Source of the DNA: Caldilineaceae bacterium
GTDB taxonomy: Bacteria; Chloroflexota; Anaerolineae; Caldilineales; Caldilineaceae
DNA: 64,000 nucleotides
Assembly (NCBI GenBank): GCA_020634815.1
Contig: JACKBA010000014.1
Location: forward strand, 71,918-135,917
Direction: 5' to 3'
This document shows positions 53,864-63,247 of this stretch, piece after piece; the first letter of the stretch is position 1, and the number at the start of each line of letters is the position of its first letter. The translations under genes were made by a program, and so were the position numbers. The notes below the pieces were generated by a model. That model saw only the letters and a program-made list of their open reading frames with translations, ran no database searches and was not told the DNA's origin.

Positions 53864-56614
53864 TTACTTGTCATCATTTCCGATACGCTTCGCCAGCACG
53901 GTGACGGCCCCGCTCGACCCGTCGACGCGCACGCGGTCGCCCGTTTGCAGGCGGCGCGTGGCCTCGTGCACGCCCACCACGGCCGGGATGCCGTACTCGC
54001 GCGCCACCACCGAACCGTGCGTCATCATCCCGCCCACCTCCATCACCAGCCCGCCCGCGGCGAGAAAGAGCGGCGTCCATGCCGGGTCGGTGCCGGGGCA
54101 GACCAGGATCTCGCCCGGCGCCAGTTGCGTGCCGTTGGGATTGAAGACGACGCGCACCGTGCCTTCCACCACGCCCGGCGAAACCGGGTCGCCCACGATC
54201 GCGCTTGCATCACCATCGGCAGCGCGCACGCCATCATAGTAGCAGGTGCCGTCGCTGAGCAAGACGCGCGGCAACTGCTTGCGCAGCATCTCGCGCGCCC
54301 GCAGCGCGCGCCGCTCGGCAATCTGCGCCCGCAGCGACGCCGGGATGGTGCGCAGCCGCGCAATCTCCTCCAACTCACGCACGTAGAGAAAGAAGAGGTC
54401 GTCAGGCGCAGCGAGCAGACCGGCATCGCACAGCGCCGCGCCGCTCTCCAGCAGACCCTGGCGGATCAGCCCCATCATGCGCACGGCGAAGAACTTGGGC
54501 GCCTCGCGCAGACCGGCCAACGCCCGATAGCGCACGATCGCCGCGCGCACCAGCCGCGCCTTGAGCGCACCGCCCGGCACCTGCCGCACCGCAGCTTCCA
54601 GCCGCTCCGCGGCCGCGGCCGCAGCCAGCTTCCCGCGCGCAAAGACCGCATCGGGCGCCTGCGCCGGCTCCTCGATACGCAGGTAGCTCTGCAAGACCTG
54701 CATGATGTGCTCAGGCTGCTCGCGCCAGCGCGGCCGGCCGAGGTCGATCTCGCCCAGCCCGCGCATGCCGTACTTCGCCATGAACGCCGCGATCACGCCC
54801 TGGGCAAAGGGCGGCAGCCGCCGGGCGAGATAGAGGTCGGCCAGCGCAGCCGCATCGGTGGTAGCAAAGAGGTGGGCGGACTCCGGCTCGTGGCGCAGAT
54901 TCTGCGCGGTCTGCCACAGCGCCAGGTCCATCTCGGTCGTCACATTGTGGGGCAGGCTGCGTGCGATCTCCAGCGGCAGCAGCGCGACGGCCGGATCGCC
55001 GGTGACGCGCGCGGCTTCCCTGGCAAAGCGTTGCAGGATGCCGAAGAAGGGGATCATGCCGGCGACGACGACCGCCACCCCGTTGGGAATGACCACATCG
55101 GGGAAGAGATTGCGTGCGTCGAGCAGCACCTGGAGGCGGAGCGCGTAGTCACCCCACAGATCGCCCTTGGCCGCGACTCGTGACGCCGTCGCCGCCACGA
55201 TCTCGTCCATCAACGTCGTGACGCGGGCACGCTCGGCAGCAGGCTGCTGCCAGGCGCGGCGCACCCGGCCGGCCATGGGCAGCGCAAAGCCAAGGATACG
55301 GCGCAGCGCGTTGGGGCTGATGCCGGAGCGCTGCGGCGCCAGGCGCGGGTCGTCGACCAGTTCCGCAAACGCCTGCGCCACACCGGGATCGATCGCACCG
55401 GCGATGCGCGGCAGGATCTGCCGGCCGGCGGCGTTGCTCAGCACCGGCGTGAAGTTGATGTAGATGCGCTCGGCTGCGATGGTGAAAGTCCTCTGGCGCT
55501 CGATGCCGGTGTCGTAGCCAAAGAGCTTGCCGCCGCCCCTGAGCACCGTCTTCATGGTGTCCTGACCCAGCGGTGTGAGCGGCTCGAAGATGCCCTGCAC
55601 GGCCGAGAAGGCCATCATCACCTTGAGCGGCTCGGGCGGCATGCCTGCGGGCACGGGAAAGAGCGAGGTAATCGGCCGGGCCTGGAGCAGGTGCAGCTCG
55701 CCGTCAGCCCACGCCCACTCGATGTCCTGCGGCGCGTCGTAGAACGCGGCCACCCTGGCGCCCAGGTCGACCAGGTCCAGGATGACGGCGTCGGGAATGG
55801 CCTGGCGCGTGGCGGCATCTGCGGCAACCGTCACGGTGCCGCCCGCCGCCGCGCCGGTAATTGTGATGGCCTTGACACCGAGCGTCTTGTCCAGAATCGT
55901 GCGGCGCCGGGTATCGACGACGTAGTGATCCGGCTCCACCTGGCCGCTGACCAGCGCCTCGCCCAGGCCGAGCGTGGCGTCGATCACCGTCTCGGTACGT
56001 TTGCCCGTCAACGGGTTGGCGGTAAATAGCACACCCGATGCCTCGGCCGGCACCATCGCCTGCACGACGACGGCCAGCGCGACCTGCTCCTGGTCGATGG
56101 CGTTGCGCGCCCGGTAGCCGATGGCACGCGCCGTCCACAGGCTGCTCCAACAGCGCACGATCGCCCGGTGCAGGCTCGCCGCGTCGACGACGTTGAGCAG
56201 CGTGTCCTGCTGGCCGGCAAAGGAGAGGTCCGGCAGATCTTCGGCGGTGGCGGAGGAACGCACGGCGACCGGCGGCGCGCCCATGGCCGCGTACGCCGTA
56301 TCGACCGCCTCGGCGAATACCGGCGCCATGTTCCCGCGCTCGAACGCGGCGCGGATGCGCGCGGCCGCGGTCTCCAGCGCGGCGGGATCGTCGAAGTCCA
56401 CCCCCGCCAGCACGGTTGCGATCTCGGCATCCAGCCCATTGGCGGCGACGAACTCGGCATAGGCGGCCGTCGTCGCCACAAAGCCGCCGGGGACGCGAAA
56501 GCCCGCCCGCACCAGCCGCGCCAGATTGAGCCCCTTGCCGCCGGCGTTGGCCAGCGTGGCATTGGGCGAGTCCAGGGGCATCAAATAGATGGTGCGCTGC
56601 GCATCTTCCGTCAT
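53864..56614 (-). CDS. PEP/pyruvate-binding dikinase, rifampin phosphotransferase-like
   Basis: A 916-residue protein. The N-terminal ATP-grasp domain (AGGKGLNLARLVRAGFRVPGG; VAVRSSATAEDLPDLSFAGQ) is followed by a long helical domain and a C-terminal swivelling His domain (GGMMTHGSVVAREYGIPAVV, His866). There is no C-terminal PEP-binding barrel, so the layout is that of rifampin phosphotransferase (RPH), not PEP synthase. RPH inactivates rifamycins by ATP-dependent phosphorylation. Substrate is inferred by architecture only. The ATG at 56614 has AAGGAG. Confidence 0.75.
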   Translation of the reverse strand: MTEDAQRTIYLMPLDSPNATLANAGGKGLNLARLVRAGFRVPGGFVATTAAYAEFVAANGLDAEIATVLAGVDFDDPAALETAAARIRAAFERGNMAPVFAEAVDTAYAAMGAPPVAVRSSATAEDLPDLSFAGQQDTLLNVVDAASLHRAIVRCWSSLWTARAIGYRARNAIDQEQVALAVVVQAMVPAEASGVLFTANPLTGKRTETVIDATLGLGEALVSGQVEPDHYVVDTRRRTILDKTLGVKAITITGAAAGGTVTVAADAATRQAIPDAVILDLVDLGARVAAFYDAPQDIEWAWADGELHLLQARPITSLFPVPAGMPPEPLKVMMAFSAVQGIFEPLTPLGQDTMKTVLRGGGKLFGYDTGIERQRTFTIAAERIYINFTPVLSNAAGRQILPRIAGAIDPGVAQAFAELVDDPRLAPQRSGISPNALRRILGFALPMAGRVRRAWQQPAAERARVTTLMDEIVAATASRVAAKGDLWGDYALRLQVLLDARNLFPDVVIPNGVAVVVAGMIPFFGILQRFAREAARVTGDPAVALLPLEIARSLPHNVTTEMDLALWQTAQNLRHEPESAHLFATTDAAALADLYLARRLPPFAQGVIAAFMAKYGMRGLGEIDLGRPRWREQPEHIMQVLQSYLRIEEPAQAPDAVFARGKLAAAAAAERLEAAVRQVPGGALKARLVRAAIVRYRALAGLREAPKFFAVRMMGLIRQGLLESGAALCDAGLLAAPDDLFFLYVRELEEIARLRTIPASLRAQIAERRALRAREMLRKQLPRVLLSDGTCYYDGVRAADGDASAIVGDPVSPGVVEGTVRVVFNPNGTQLAPGEILVCPGTDPAWTPLFLAAGGLVMEVGGMMTHGSVVAREYGIPAVVGVHEATRRLQTGDRVRVDGSSGAVTVLAKRIGNDDK

Positions 56615-56893
56615 CTGCGAACTCCTTCTACGTAAGTGCGTGCCGGCGAGCAGTCGCTCCAGCGAACCCGGCACGCCCGCTAGCATGCCACCGCCGGCAC
56701 GATTCCGCCAATTGCCCACAATCGCTGCCCTGCACCGGCTACGACCGCCGCGACAAACTTGACCCATCGCACATCCTCAACTAGTCTAGAGAAAGGCTGG
56801 CCCTGCACCTGTTCGTGTTTGCCGCGCTGTACCGGCGAGCGAGCGATCTCGCCACCTCATCGAAGTCCCCGAATGCAATGAACTGGATTTGAA

Positions 56894-58957
56894 ATGACCG
56901 AGCATATCGAACCGAAAGCTGTCGCCGCGCCGGAACGCCCCGGCAGCCAGATCCGCGCCGCCCTTGCCGGCTTTGCCGAGCGCGTCGCGATTCCCGAGGA
57001 GATCGTCATCGTCACCACGGCGCTCCTCGTCGGCATCGGCACGGGGCTGGGCGCCGTCCTCTTCATCTGGCTCCTGCAACAGATCGGCGCCGTCACCGCG
57101 TTTGTCATCGCCAACGTGGGGCTGATCGCCGGCACGCTGGGAACCATGGCCGTCGCCGGCGTCCTGGTCGGCTTCATGATCGACCGCTGGGCCAGCGAGG
57201 CCAAGGGCCACGGCGTGCCGGAGGTGATGGAAGCCATCGCCATCCGCGGCGGGCGCATCCGGCCGCGCGTGGCCGCGGTCAAGGTGCTCGCCTCGTCGCT
57301 CACCATCGGCGCCGGCGGTTCGGCCGGCCGCGAGGGACCCATCGTCCAGGTAGGCTCGGCGCTGGGCTCCACGGTAGGCCAACTGCTGCGCTTCTCCGAG
57401 GAACGCGTGCGCACGCTCGTCGCCTGCGGCGCGGCCGCCGGTATCGCCGCCACCTTCAACGCACCCATCGCCGGCACCATCTTCGCCATGGAGGTGATCC
57501 TCGGCCGCTTCACCGTGCGCTACTTTGGCGCGGTCGTCATCAGCGCCGTGGCCGCCTCCGTCACCAGCCAGGCGATCATCGGCAACAAGCTCGCCATCGA
57601 GGTGCCCGCCTATCCGCTGCACAGCATGGCGGAATTACCCATCTATGTCGTACTTGGGCTGCTCGCCGCGCTTGTCGCCGTGCTCTTCATCCGCGTCCTC
57701 TACTTCACCGAGGCGAAGTTCGACGCCTGGCGCATCCCCCTGCCGGCCAAGACCGCGCTGGGCATGGTGTTGACCGGCATCGTCGCCCTGCTCGTGCCGG
57801 GGCAGGAGGTGCTCGGCCCCGGGCTGCACACCATCGCCGGCACCATCGCCCACGACTTCCCGCTCTCGCTGAGCATGATGGCAATCCTGCTCTTCGGCAA
57901 GATGCTCGCCACGACCTTCACCCTGGGGTCGGGCAACTCCGGCGGCGTCTTTGCGCCGAGCCTCTTCATGGGTGCGGTGCTGGGCGGCATGGTCGGCACC
58001 GTGGCGCAGAACCTGTGGCCCGATGTTGCCGTGAACCCCGGCGCCTACGCCATCGTCGGCATGGCCGCCGTCTTTGCCGGCGCCGCACGCGCCCCCATCA
58101 CCGCCATCCTCATCGTCTTCGAGATGTCGGGCGACTACAAGCTCATCCTGCCGCTCATGCTGGCCACCGTCATCGCCACCATCGTCGCCGAACGCATCTT
58201 CCCGGAGTCCATCTACACCTTCAAGCTCAAGCTCAAGGGCATCACGCTGGAACGCGGCCGCGATGTCGACATCTTGCAGAGCGTCACCGTCGACGAGGTG
58301 ATGACGCGCTCGGTGCAGACCGTCCCCGCGTCGATGACGCTGGTCGATCTCTCGGATCTCTTTGCCGAGAGCCATCGCCACGGCTTCCCCATGCTCGACG
58401 CCGACGGCCGGCTCAGCGGCATCGTCACCGTCTCCGACCTCGACCGCGCCGTGGGCAACGAACTGCCGCGGCGCACCACCGCGCGCGAGATCGGCACGCC
58501 GCGCGCCCAGTTGCTCGTCGCCACGCCTGACCAGCCCGTAGGCGAGGTGCTGCGCCGCATGGGGACGCGCGGCCTCGGTCGCATGCCCGTCGTGGAGACC
58601 GACGACCCCGACCGTCTCATCGGCATGGTGCGCCGTAGCGACATCATCCGCGCCTACGACCTGGCCGTGAGCCGTCGCGCCGAGTTGCAACACCGCGCCC
58701 GGCGCATGCAACTGCGCAATCTCGACGGCACCGACTTTGTCGACATCGTGCTGGAGAGCGGCGACTATGCGGTCGACCGGCGCCTGGTCGACGTGGCGCC
58801 GCTGATCCCCGACGACTGCATCCTCGTCTCGATCCGCCGCGCCGGCCGCGTCGTCATCCCCCACGGTGACACCGTCTTCCGCCCCGGCGACACCGTCACC
58901 GCGTTCGTGCGCCGCGAGGATATCGACCGCATCCAGAGCTGCCTGCGCGCCGGCTGA
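56894..58957 (+). CDS. ClC-type chloride channel/antiporter with CBS and TrkA-C domains
   Basis: A 687-residue ClC protein. The membrane part has the motifs GHGVPEVM, GGSAGREGPIVQVGSALG (gating Glu), and GNSGGVFAPSLFMGA. The presence of the gating Glu permits proton-coupled antiport or gated channel activity. Then follow two CBS domains (about residues 475-590; VDEVMTRSVQTVPAS, EVLRRMGTRGLGRMPVVE) that bind adenine nucleotides, and a TrkA-C domain at the end (GDTVFRPGDTVTAFVRRED). Confidence 0.92.
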   Translation: MTEHIEPKAVAAPERPGSQIRAALAGFAERVAIPEEIVIVTTALLVGIGTGLGAVLFIWLLQQIGAVTAFVIANVGLIAGTLGTMAVAGVLVGFMIDRWASEAKGHGVPEVMEAIAIRGGRIRPRVAAVKVLASSLTIGAGGSAGREGPIVQVGSALGSTVGQLLRFSEERVRTLVACGAAAGIAATFNAPIAGTIFAMEVILGRFTVRYFGAVVISAVAASVTSQAIIGNKLAIEVPAYPLHSMAELPIYVVLGLLAALVAVLFIRVLYFTEAKFDAWRIPLPAKTALGMVLTGIVALLVPGQEVLGPGLHTIAGTIAHDFPLSLSMMAILLFGKMLATTFTLGSGNSGGVFAPSLFMGAVLGGMVGTVAQNLWPDVAVNPGAYAIVGMAAVFAGAARAPITAILIVFEMSGDYKLILPLMLATVIATIVAERIFPESIYTFKLKLKGITLERGRDVDILQSVTVDEVMTRSVQTVPASMTLVDLSDLFAESHRHGFPMLDADGRLSGIVTVSDLDRAVGNELPRRTTAREIGTPRAQLLVATPDQPVGEVLRRMGTRGLGRMPVVETDDPDRLIGMVRRSDIIRAYDLAVSRRAELQHRARRMQLRNLDGTDFVDIVLESGDYAVDRRLVDVAPLIPDDCILVSIRRAGRVVIPHGDTVFRPGDTVTAFVRREDIDRIQSCLRAG

Positions 58958-59286
58958 CGGCCGGCAGCGTCCCTCTCCTTCCTCCCCATCCTCTGCCGGC
59001 GCCACGCCTCTGCGGGTCTTTATCACGTTGGAGACAGACAACGTCCCCGGCACTGTGCACAACCATTTTGGCCGTACCGTCCGCTGCTGCACAGTGCCGG
59101 GGACGTAACGCACGCCCCTAGATTGGAAACCCGCTCGCCCCTGAGAGCGCGGCGTTGTGGCGCTTTTTGTAACGCCTCGCCCGCGTACTTTGTGGCGGTA
59201 AGCGTCACCGCGGCGCTACGCTTCTGCGCTTTACTTTAGGTGAGCAACGGAACCGGGGAATGACAGAGGCAAAAGGAGCGAGCAAG
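58958..59286. other. 329-base gap
   Basis: It contains the 19-base inverted repeat at 59041-59106 and a ribosome-site region of the next gene. No other gene is visible. Confidence 0.5.
59041..59106. repeat. 19-base perfect inverted repeat
   Basis: Arms ACGTCCCCGGCACTGTGCA (59041-59059) and its complement (59088-59106) flank a 28-base loop. No T-run follows. Similar in plan to 50954-51016. Confidence 0.85.
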
Positions 59287-59499
59287 ATGACGTGGGGAAT
59301 CGATTTGGAGAGCACAGCGATGATGGGGCAGGACCGCCACGCCGACCTGCTGGAGTTCGTCCAGCGCGAGCAGGCAGTCAAGCGGGCACGTCCCGCCAGT
59401 GAAGGACAGAGCGTCTGGCAGCGGCTGCGCCACGCCATCGGCGGCAGCGCACGCGACGAGAAGCGGGCCGCCACGCCGCAGTCGCTCTTGCAGAGCTGA
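59287..59499 (+). CDS. Small charged hypothetical protein
   Basis: A 70-residue protein starting MTWGIDLESTAMMGQDR, with many charged residues and no recognised domain. A GGAG site at 59275-59278 supports the ATG at 59287. It may be a soluble small protein; no function is assigned. Confidence 0.5.
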   Translation: MTWGIDLESTAMMGQDRHADLLEFVQREQAVKRARPASEGQSVWQRLRHAIGGSARDEKRAATPQSLLQS

Positions 59500-59744
59500 A
59501 CGCAAAAGCCGGCGCTGGCACGCCAAATTCAGTAGCTCACGATCTGTAGTGACGGCTTTAGCCGTTCCAGAGACAGTCAACGACTGAAGTCGTCACTACG
59601 CTCACGATCTGTAGTGACGGCTTCAGCCGTTCCAGAGACGGTCAACGACTGAAGTCGTTACTACGGTGAGAAGCGTGAACACCTGGGCTTGTCGCGTGCC
59701 GGCGTCGCTGCTTGTCCGAGGCCGGCGCTTCGCTTCCGCCGGCC
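59500..59744. other. 245-base gap with tandem repeats
   Basis: It is mostly the tandem GTAGTGACGG units at 59546-59664, between convergent genes. Confidence 0.5.
59546..59664. repeat. Tandem pair of GTAGTGACGG-type palindromic repeats
   Basis: Two 54-base units (59546-59599 and 59611-59664), 65 bases apart start-to-start. Each has two short palindromes (ACGGCTTTAGCCGT and ACGACTGAAGTCGT types). Flanked by GAGAAGCGTGAAC like the copy at 29633-29701. Confidence 0.9.
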
Positions 59745-62627
59745 TCATTCATTTTCCAGCGCCAGCGCCACGGCCTGCGGCAAGCCGGCCGCAGCCTCCG
59801 CAGCGCCAGTCGCCCACCCAACTTCAAACGCATCAGGGCCGAGCGCGGCACGCACCGCCGCCATCGTCTCTTCGACACGGCCGCGCGCCACGGGCGGCAG
59901 CGGCGCGCCGATCTGCGCACGCAGGGCATGGGCCGCGCCCAGCATGCGGCTGGCAGGGGCCGGGCGCGCCGTCGCCAGCAGGAGCGCAGCCAACTGCTCC
60001 AGCCCCTCGGCAACGGCGTAGCGGTCGCCCAGCGGCAGCACCTGCGCCAGCCCGTTGCGCATCGCCGCCTCGGCGCCGGCATGCTCGCCGCGCTGCCAGG
60101 CAAGCTGCCCCGCTGCAAACTCCAGCAACGCGCGCACCCACGTTTCGTGCGTCGCATCGCAAACCTGGCGGCTGCGCTCGATGGCATCCTCGGCGCTCGC
60201 CAGATCATCCTGGTGCAGCGCGCACAACGCCACACCGCGCAGCGCCAGCGTGATCACGATCGGCTCGAACGAATCCTTGCACAACTCGATGGCATCCGCG
60301 TAGCGCTGCCGCGCCGCCGGACAGTCGCCCTGGTCGTAGGCCACATTGCCACGCAGCAGCTCGATAAACTGGTCGAAGCCGTGGTAGCCCGCATCGTGAA
60401 AGCGCGCCTCAGCATCGTCGATGAGGGCGAGCGCACGGCCGGTGTCGCCCTGCATGGTCACGGCACGCGCGATGGAAAGCTGGGCCGCCGCCATGCCGCC
60501 GCGATCGTGCAGCGCCTCCCAGATGGGCAGCGTCGGTTCGATCACGTCGATGGCGCGCTGCGGGTCGCCCTGGCGCAACGCCAGCTTGGCCAGCGCCGAG
60601 AGGATCCCGGCGACGAGATCGGTGCGCCCGACCGCCTGCGCCAGCGCCAGGCTCTCCGTGTACAGATCTGTGGCGTGGTCGTAATGCCCGTGATAGCGCT
60701 CGCTCTCGCCCCGCTCGGCCAGCACCGTGGAGAGCGTCGCCTGGTCGCCGGCGGCCTGGGCCAGCGCCAGCGCCTCGTTGAAATAGGCGTCGCTCTGCCC
60801 GAACTCGCCGGTGAACAGCCCCTCGTTGCCGAGCATGGCGAGCGTCACGGCTAGGATGCGCCGCTCATCGCCGGCGCGCGCCAGCGCCAGCACCTCGTGC
60901 AGCATCTTCATGGTGTCGGTCAGGTTGGGCTGGAAGGTAGCCAGGAGGAGCAGCAGACGGGCGCGCACGCCGGGCGCGATGGGCGGATCCAATCCCTCAC
61001 CCGCCGCCTTGATCCGTTCCACCCAGCGCCGCGCCTCGGTCACCGGCCGCCGGTACCAGTAGGCCTCCATGACGCCGGCCATGTGCCACGCCGCGGGCGC
61101 ATCGTGCTCGATGAGCCAATCCAGCGCGGCCTGGAGATTGTCGCTCTCCAGCACGAGCAGGTCGACGAGTTCCATGTGCTGCGGGCGGTTGCGCGCATCG
61201 TCCGCCTGCTGCGCCAGATGCAGGAAGTAGCGCCAGTGCCGTTCGTGCGCCGCGGCCAGGTCGCCTGCCGCCAGCTTCTCCGCCGCGTACTGGCGCACGA
61301 TCTCGTGCAGGTCGTAGCGCCCCTCGTCGACACGCTCCACCAGCGACTTGGCCATGAGCGACGCCAGCGTCAGCAGCGACGCGCCTGCCACCACTTCCGC
61401 CGCCTGGCGCGTGAAACCGCCGGCAAAGACCGCCAGCGCCGGCAGGATGGCGCGTTCCTCGTCGTCCAACAGGCGCCAGGAGTGCTCGAAGGCCGCCCGC
61501 AGCGATCGCTGGCGCGGCGGCACATCGCGCGCCGGCGTCGAGAGAAAGTCGAGATTGCGCTCGATCTCCGCCGCGATCTCCTGGCAGCTCAACATGCGCA
61601 CCCACGCCGCGGCCAGCTCGATGCCCAGCGGGATGCCCTCCACCGCCTGGCAGATGCGCACCACCTCGGCATAGGCCGCGTTGCTCAGCTCGAAGCCCGG
61701 ATTGTTGCGCCGCGCCGCCTGGGCAAAGAGCAGCACCGCGCCGGCGTGATCCCAGCCGCGCGGCAGCTCGGCGGGCGCAGCCGGCGCACGCGCGGGCACG
61801 CCCAGGCCGGGCACATCCAGCACCCACTCGCCCGTCAGCCCCAGCCGCTCGCGCGAGGTGGCCAGCACACGCACGCCCGCGCTCGCCTGCACCAGCGCCG
61901 CCACGATCCCGACGCCCGCCAGCAGATGCTCCAGGTTGTCCAGCACGAGCAGGATCTGCCGCGTGTGGAGAAAGCCGGCAAGTTGCTCCGCCGGGTCGCC
62001 GCTGCTCTGTATGCGCACGCCCAGCACGCCGGCAATCGCCGCGCAGATGGATTCCGGCGCCGTCACCGCGGCCAGCGGCACAAAACAGACGCCGTCGGCA
62101 AAGTCCCCCGCCAGGCGTTCGGCCGCGGCAATGGCCAGGCGCGTCTTGCCGATGCCGCCTGGCCCCGTCAGCGTGAGCACGCGGCACTCCGGCCCCGCCA
62201 GCATCGTCGCAATGCGCTCGACCTCGGCGTCGCGGCCGACCAGCGGCGTGGGCGGCCTGGGCAGCACGCGCACGGGCGCGGCAGCGCCGCCGTTGCTGCG
62301 TCCGGCAGCCGCGGCATGGCCGTTCTGCGCCGGTGCGACCGCCGTCTCGACTGCTGTCTCAACTGTGCGCGCGTCGGGCGCCGCCAGCCGCTGGTAGCCC
62401 AGCTCGCGCCGCGCCACCTTGAGGAAGGTCGTGCGATCGGCCGGCGGCACATCGAGCGCTTCGGCCAGCAGCTCGGCCACCTGGCGCGAGGGGCGCCGCT
62501 CGTCGGACTCGATCTTGCGGATCGCCGAGAGCGAACAGCCGACGCGCTCGGCCAGCGCGTCCTGCGTCAGGTCCAGCGCCCGCCGCCGCTGCCGTATCCA
62601 GGTGCCAAAGGAGATCGTCTCTGCCAT
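59745..62627 (-). CDS. XRE-NB-ARC-TPR (STAND) regulator
   Basis: A 960-residue STAND protein. The N-terminal XRE helix-turn-helix (FGTWIRQRRRALDLTQDALA, then CSLSAIRKIESDERRPSRQ) binds DNA. An NB-ARC/NTPase domain follows, with P-loop LTGPGGIGKTRLAIAA, the Walker B-like ILLVLDNLEHLL and RVLATSRERLGLTGEW. The rest (about residues 470-940) is TPR-like helical repeats, probably sensing a ligand. The gene starts at the ATG at 62627; the open frame continues upstream without motifs. Target and signal unknown. Confidence 0.92.
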   Translation of the reverse strand: MAETISFGTWIRQRRRALDLTQDALAERVGCSLSAIRKIESDERRPSRQVAELLAEALDVPPADRTTFLKVARRELGYQRLAAPDARTVETAVETAVAPAQNGHAAAAGRSNGGAAAPVRVLPRPPTPLVGRDAEVERIATMLAGPECRVLTLTGPGGIGKTRLAIAAAERLAGDFADGVCFVPLAAVTAPESICAAIAGVLGVRIQSSGDPAEQLAGFLHTRQILLVLDNLEHLLAGVGIVAALVQASAGVRVLATSRERLGLTGEWVLDVPGLGVPARAPAAPAELPRGWDHAGAVLLFAQAARRNNPGFELSNAAYAEVVRICQAVEGIPLGIELAAAWVRMLSCQEIAAEIERNLDFLSTPARDVPPRQRSLRAAFEHSWRLLDDEERAILPALAVFAGGFTRQAAEVVAGASLLTLASLMAKSLVERVDEGRYDLHEIVRQYAAEKLAAGDLAAAHERHWRYFLHLAQQADDARNRPQHMELVDLLVLESDNLQAALDWLIEHDAPAAWHMAGVMEAYWYRRPVTEARRWVERIKAAGEGLDPPIAPGVRARLLLLLATFQPNLTDTMKMLHEVLALARAGDERRILAVTLAMLGNEGLFTGEFGQSDAYFNEALALAQAAGDQATLSTVLAERGESERYHGHYDHATDLYTESLALAQAVGRTDLVAGILSALAKLALRQGDPQRAIDVIEPTLPIWEALHDRGGMAAAQLSIARAVTMQGDTGRALALIDDAEARFHDAGYHGFDQFIELLRGNVAYDQGDCPAARQRYADAIELCKDSFEPIVITLALRGVALCALHQDDLASAEDAIERSRQVCDATHETWVRALLEFAAGQLAWQRGEHAGAEAAMRNGLAQVLPLGDRYAVAEGLEQLAALLLATARPAPASRMLGAAHALRAQIGAPLPPVARGRVEETMAAVRAALGPDAFEVGWATGAAEAAAGLPQAVALALENE

Positions 62628-63054
62628 GGGATTATCCAACCGCCGAATCTGCCGGAAGCCGCACGAATCTACCTCCCAGTATAGCGCGACACCACGCGGC
62701 AGGCAATCGATCGCCGCCGGGCAACCTTGGAAGAATAGAACGCGGATAACGCGGATCGAGCGGATGCGCGCGGATCCGACGGGAGTAGAGCGCCGTTTGC
62801 ACAGACCGGATGGGCAATAGAACGCGGATAGCGCGGATCGAGCGGAAGCGCGCGGTTCGGACACGCCAGATTGTCTGAACAGCAATGCGCGGATTTGGCG
62901 CACGAGAAGTCGCGAAAGTGCAAGTCACCCCCTCACCCCCTCATCCCCTCAAAAAAATCCACAATAGCCATCCCCCCAAATCTGCGCGATAATCAATCCA
63001 TCCAAGCCGCCGGCGCCGTCGCCAGCCGAGGGCGCCCACCCCTGGGACAACCCC
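62628..63054. other. 427-base gap with AATAGAACGCGG direct repeats
   Basis: The gap holds two direct copies of the AATAGAACGCGG unit (62734 and 62816) and CACCCCCT-like words near 62925. No gene is credible. Confidence 0.6.
62734..62857. repeat. Two direct AATAGAACGCGG-type units
   Basis: Units at 62734-62775 and 62816-62857 (82-base period) share AATAGAACGCGGAT(A)(A/G)CGCG, the same word as in the arms of 7319-7409 and 38001-38089, but in the same direction. Confidence 0.85.
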
Positions 63055-63216
63055 ATGCACTCCTACGCGCAGCAATCCGACTTCCCGTGCCCGCACTGCG
63101 GGCGCTCCTTCCGCGCCGAGATCTGGCTCATCGTCGACGCCGGCGAGCGGCACCATTTCTCTACCAAACATCTAGCGTATGCAACCTATACCTTAACTTT
63201 CATTGGTTGGTACTGA
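63055..63216 (+). pseudogene. Truncated CpXC-like zinc-ribbon N-terminus
   Basis: A 53-codon frame starts MHSYAQQSDFPCPHCGRSF and keeps a CxxC and the stretch RAEIWLIVDAGER. After about residue 35 the sequence turns AT-rich and reads HHFSTKHLAYATYTLTFIGWY, a hydrophobic tail that does not look like the family, and stops. I take this as the front of a zinc-ribbon/CpXC-type leader cut by a junction near 63165. The next gene starts 31 bases later. Confidence 0.5.
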
Positions 63217-63247
63217 GACGTAACTCAACTATTCAAGGAACGCGTCA

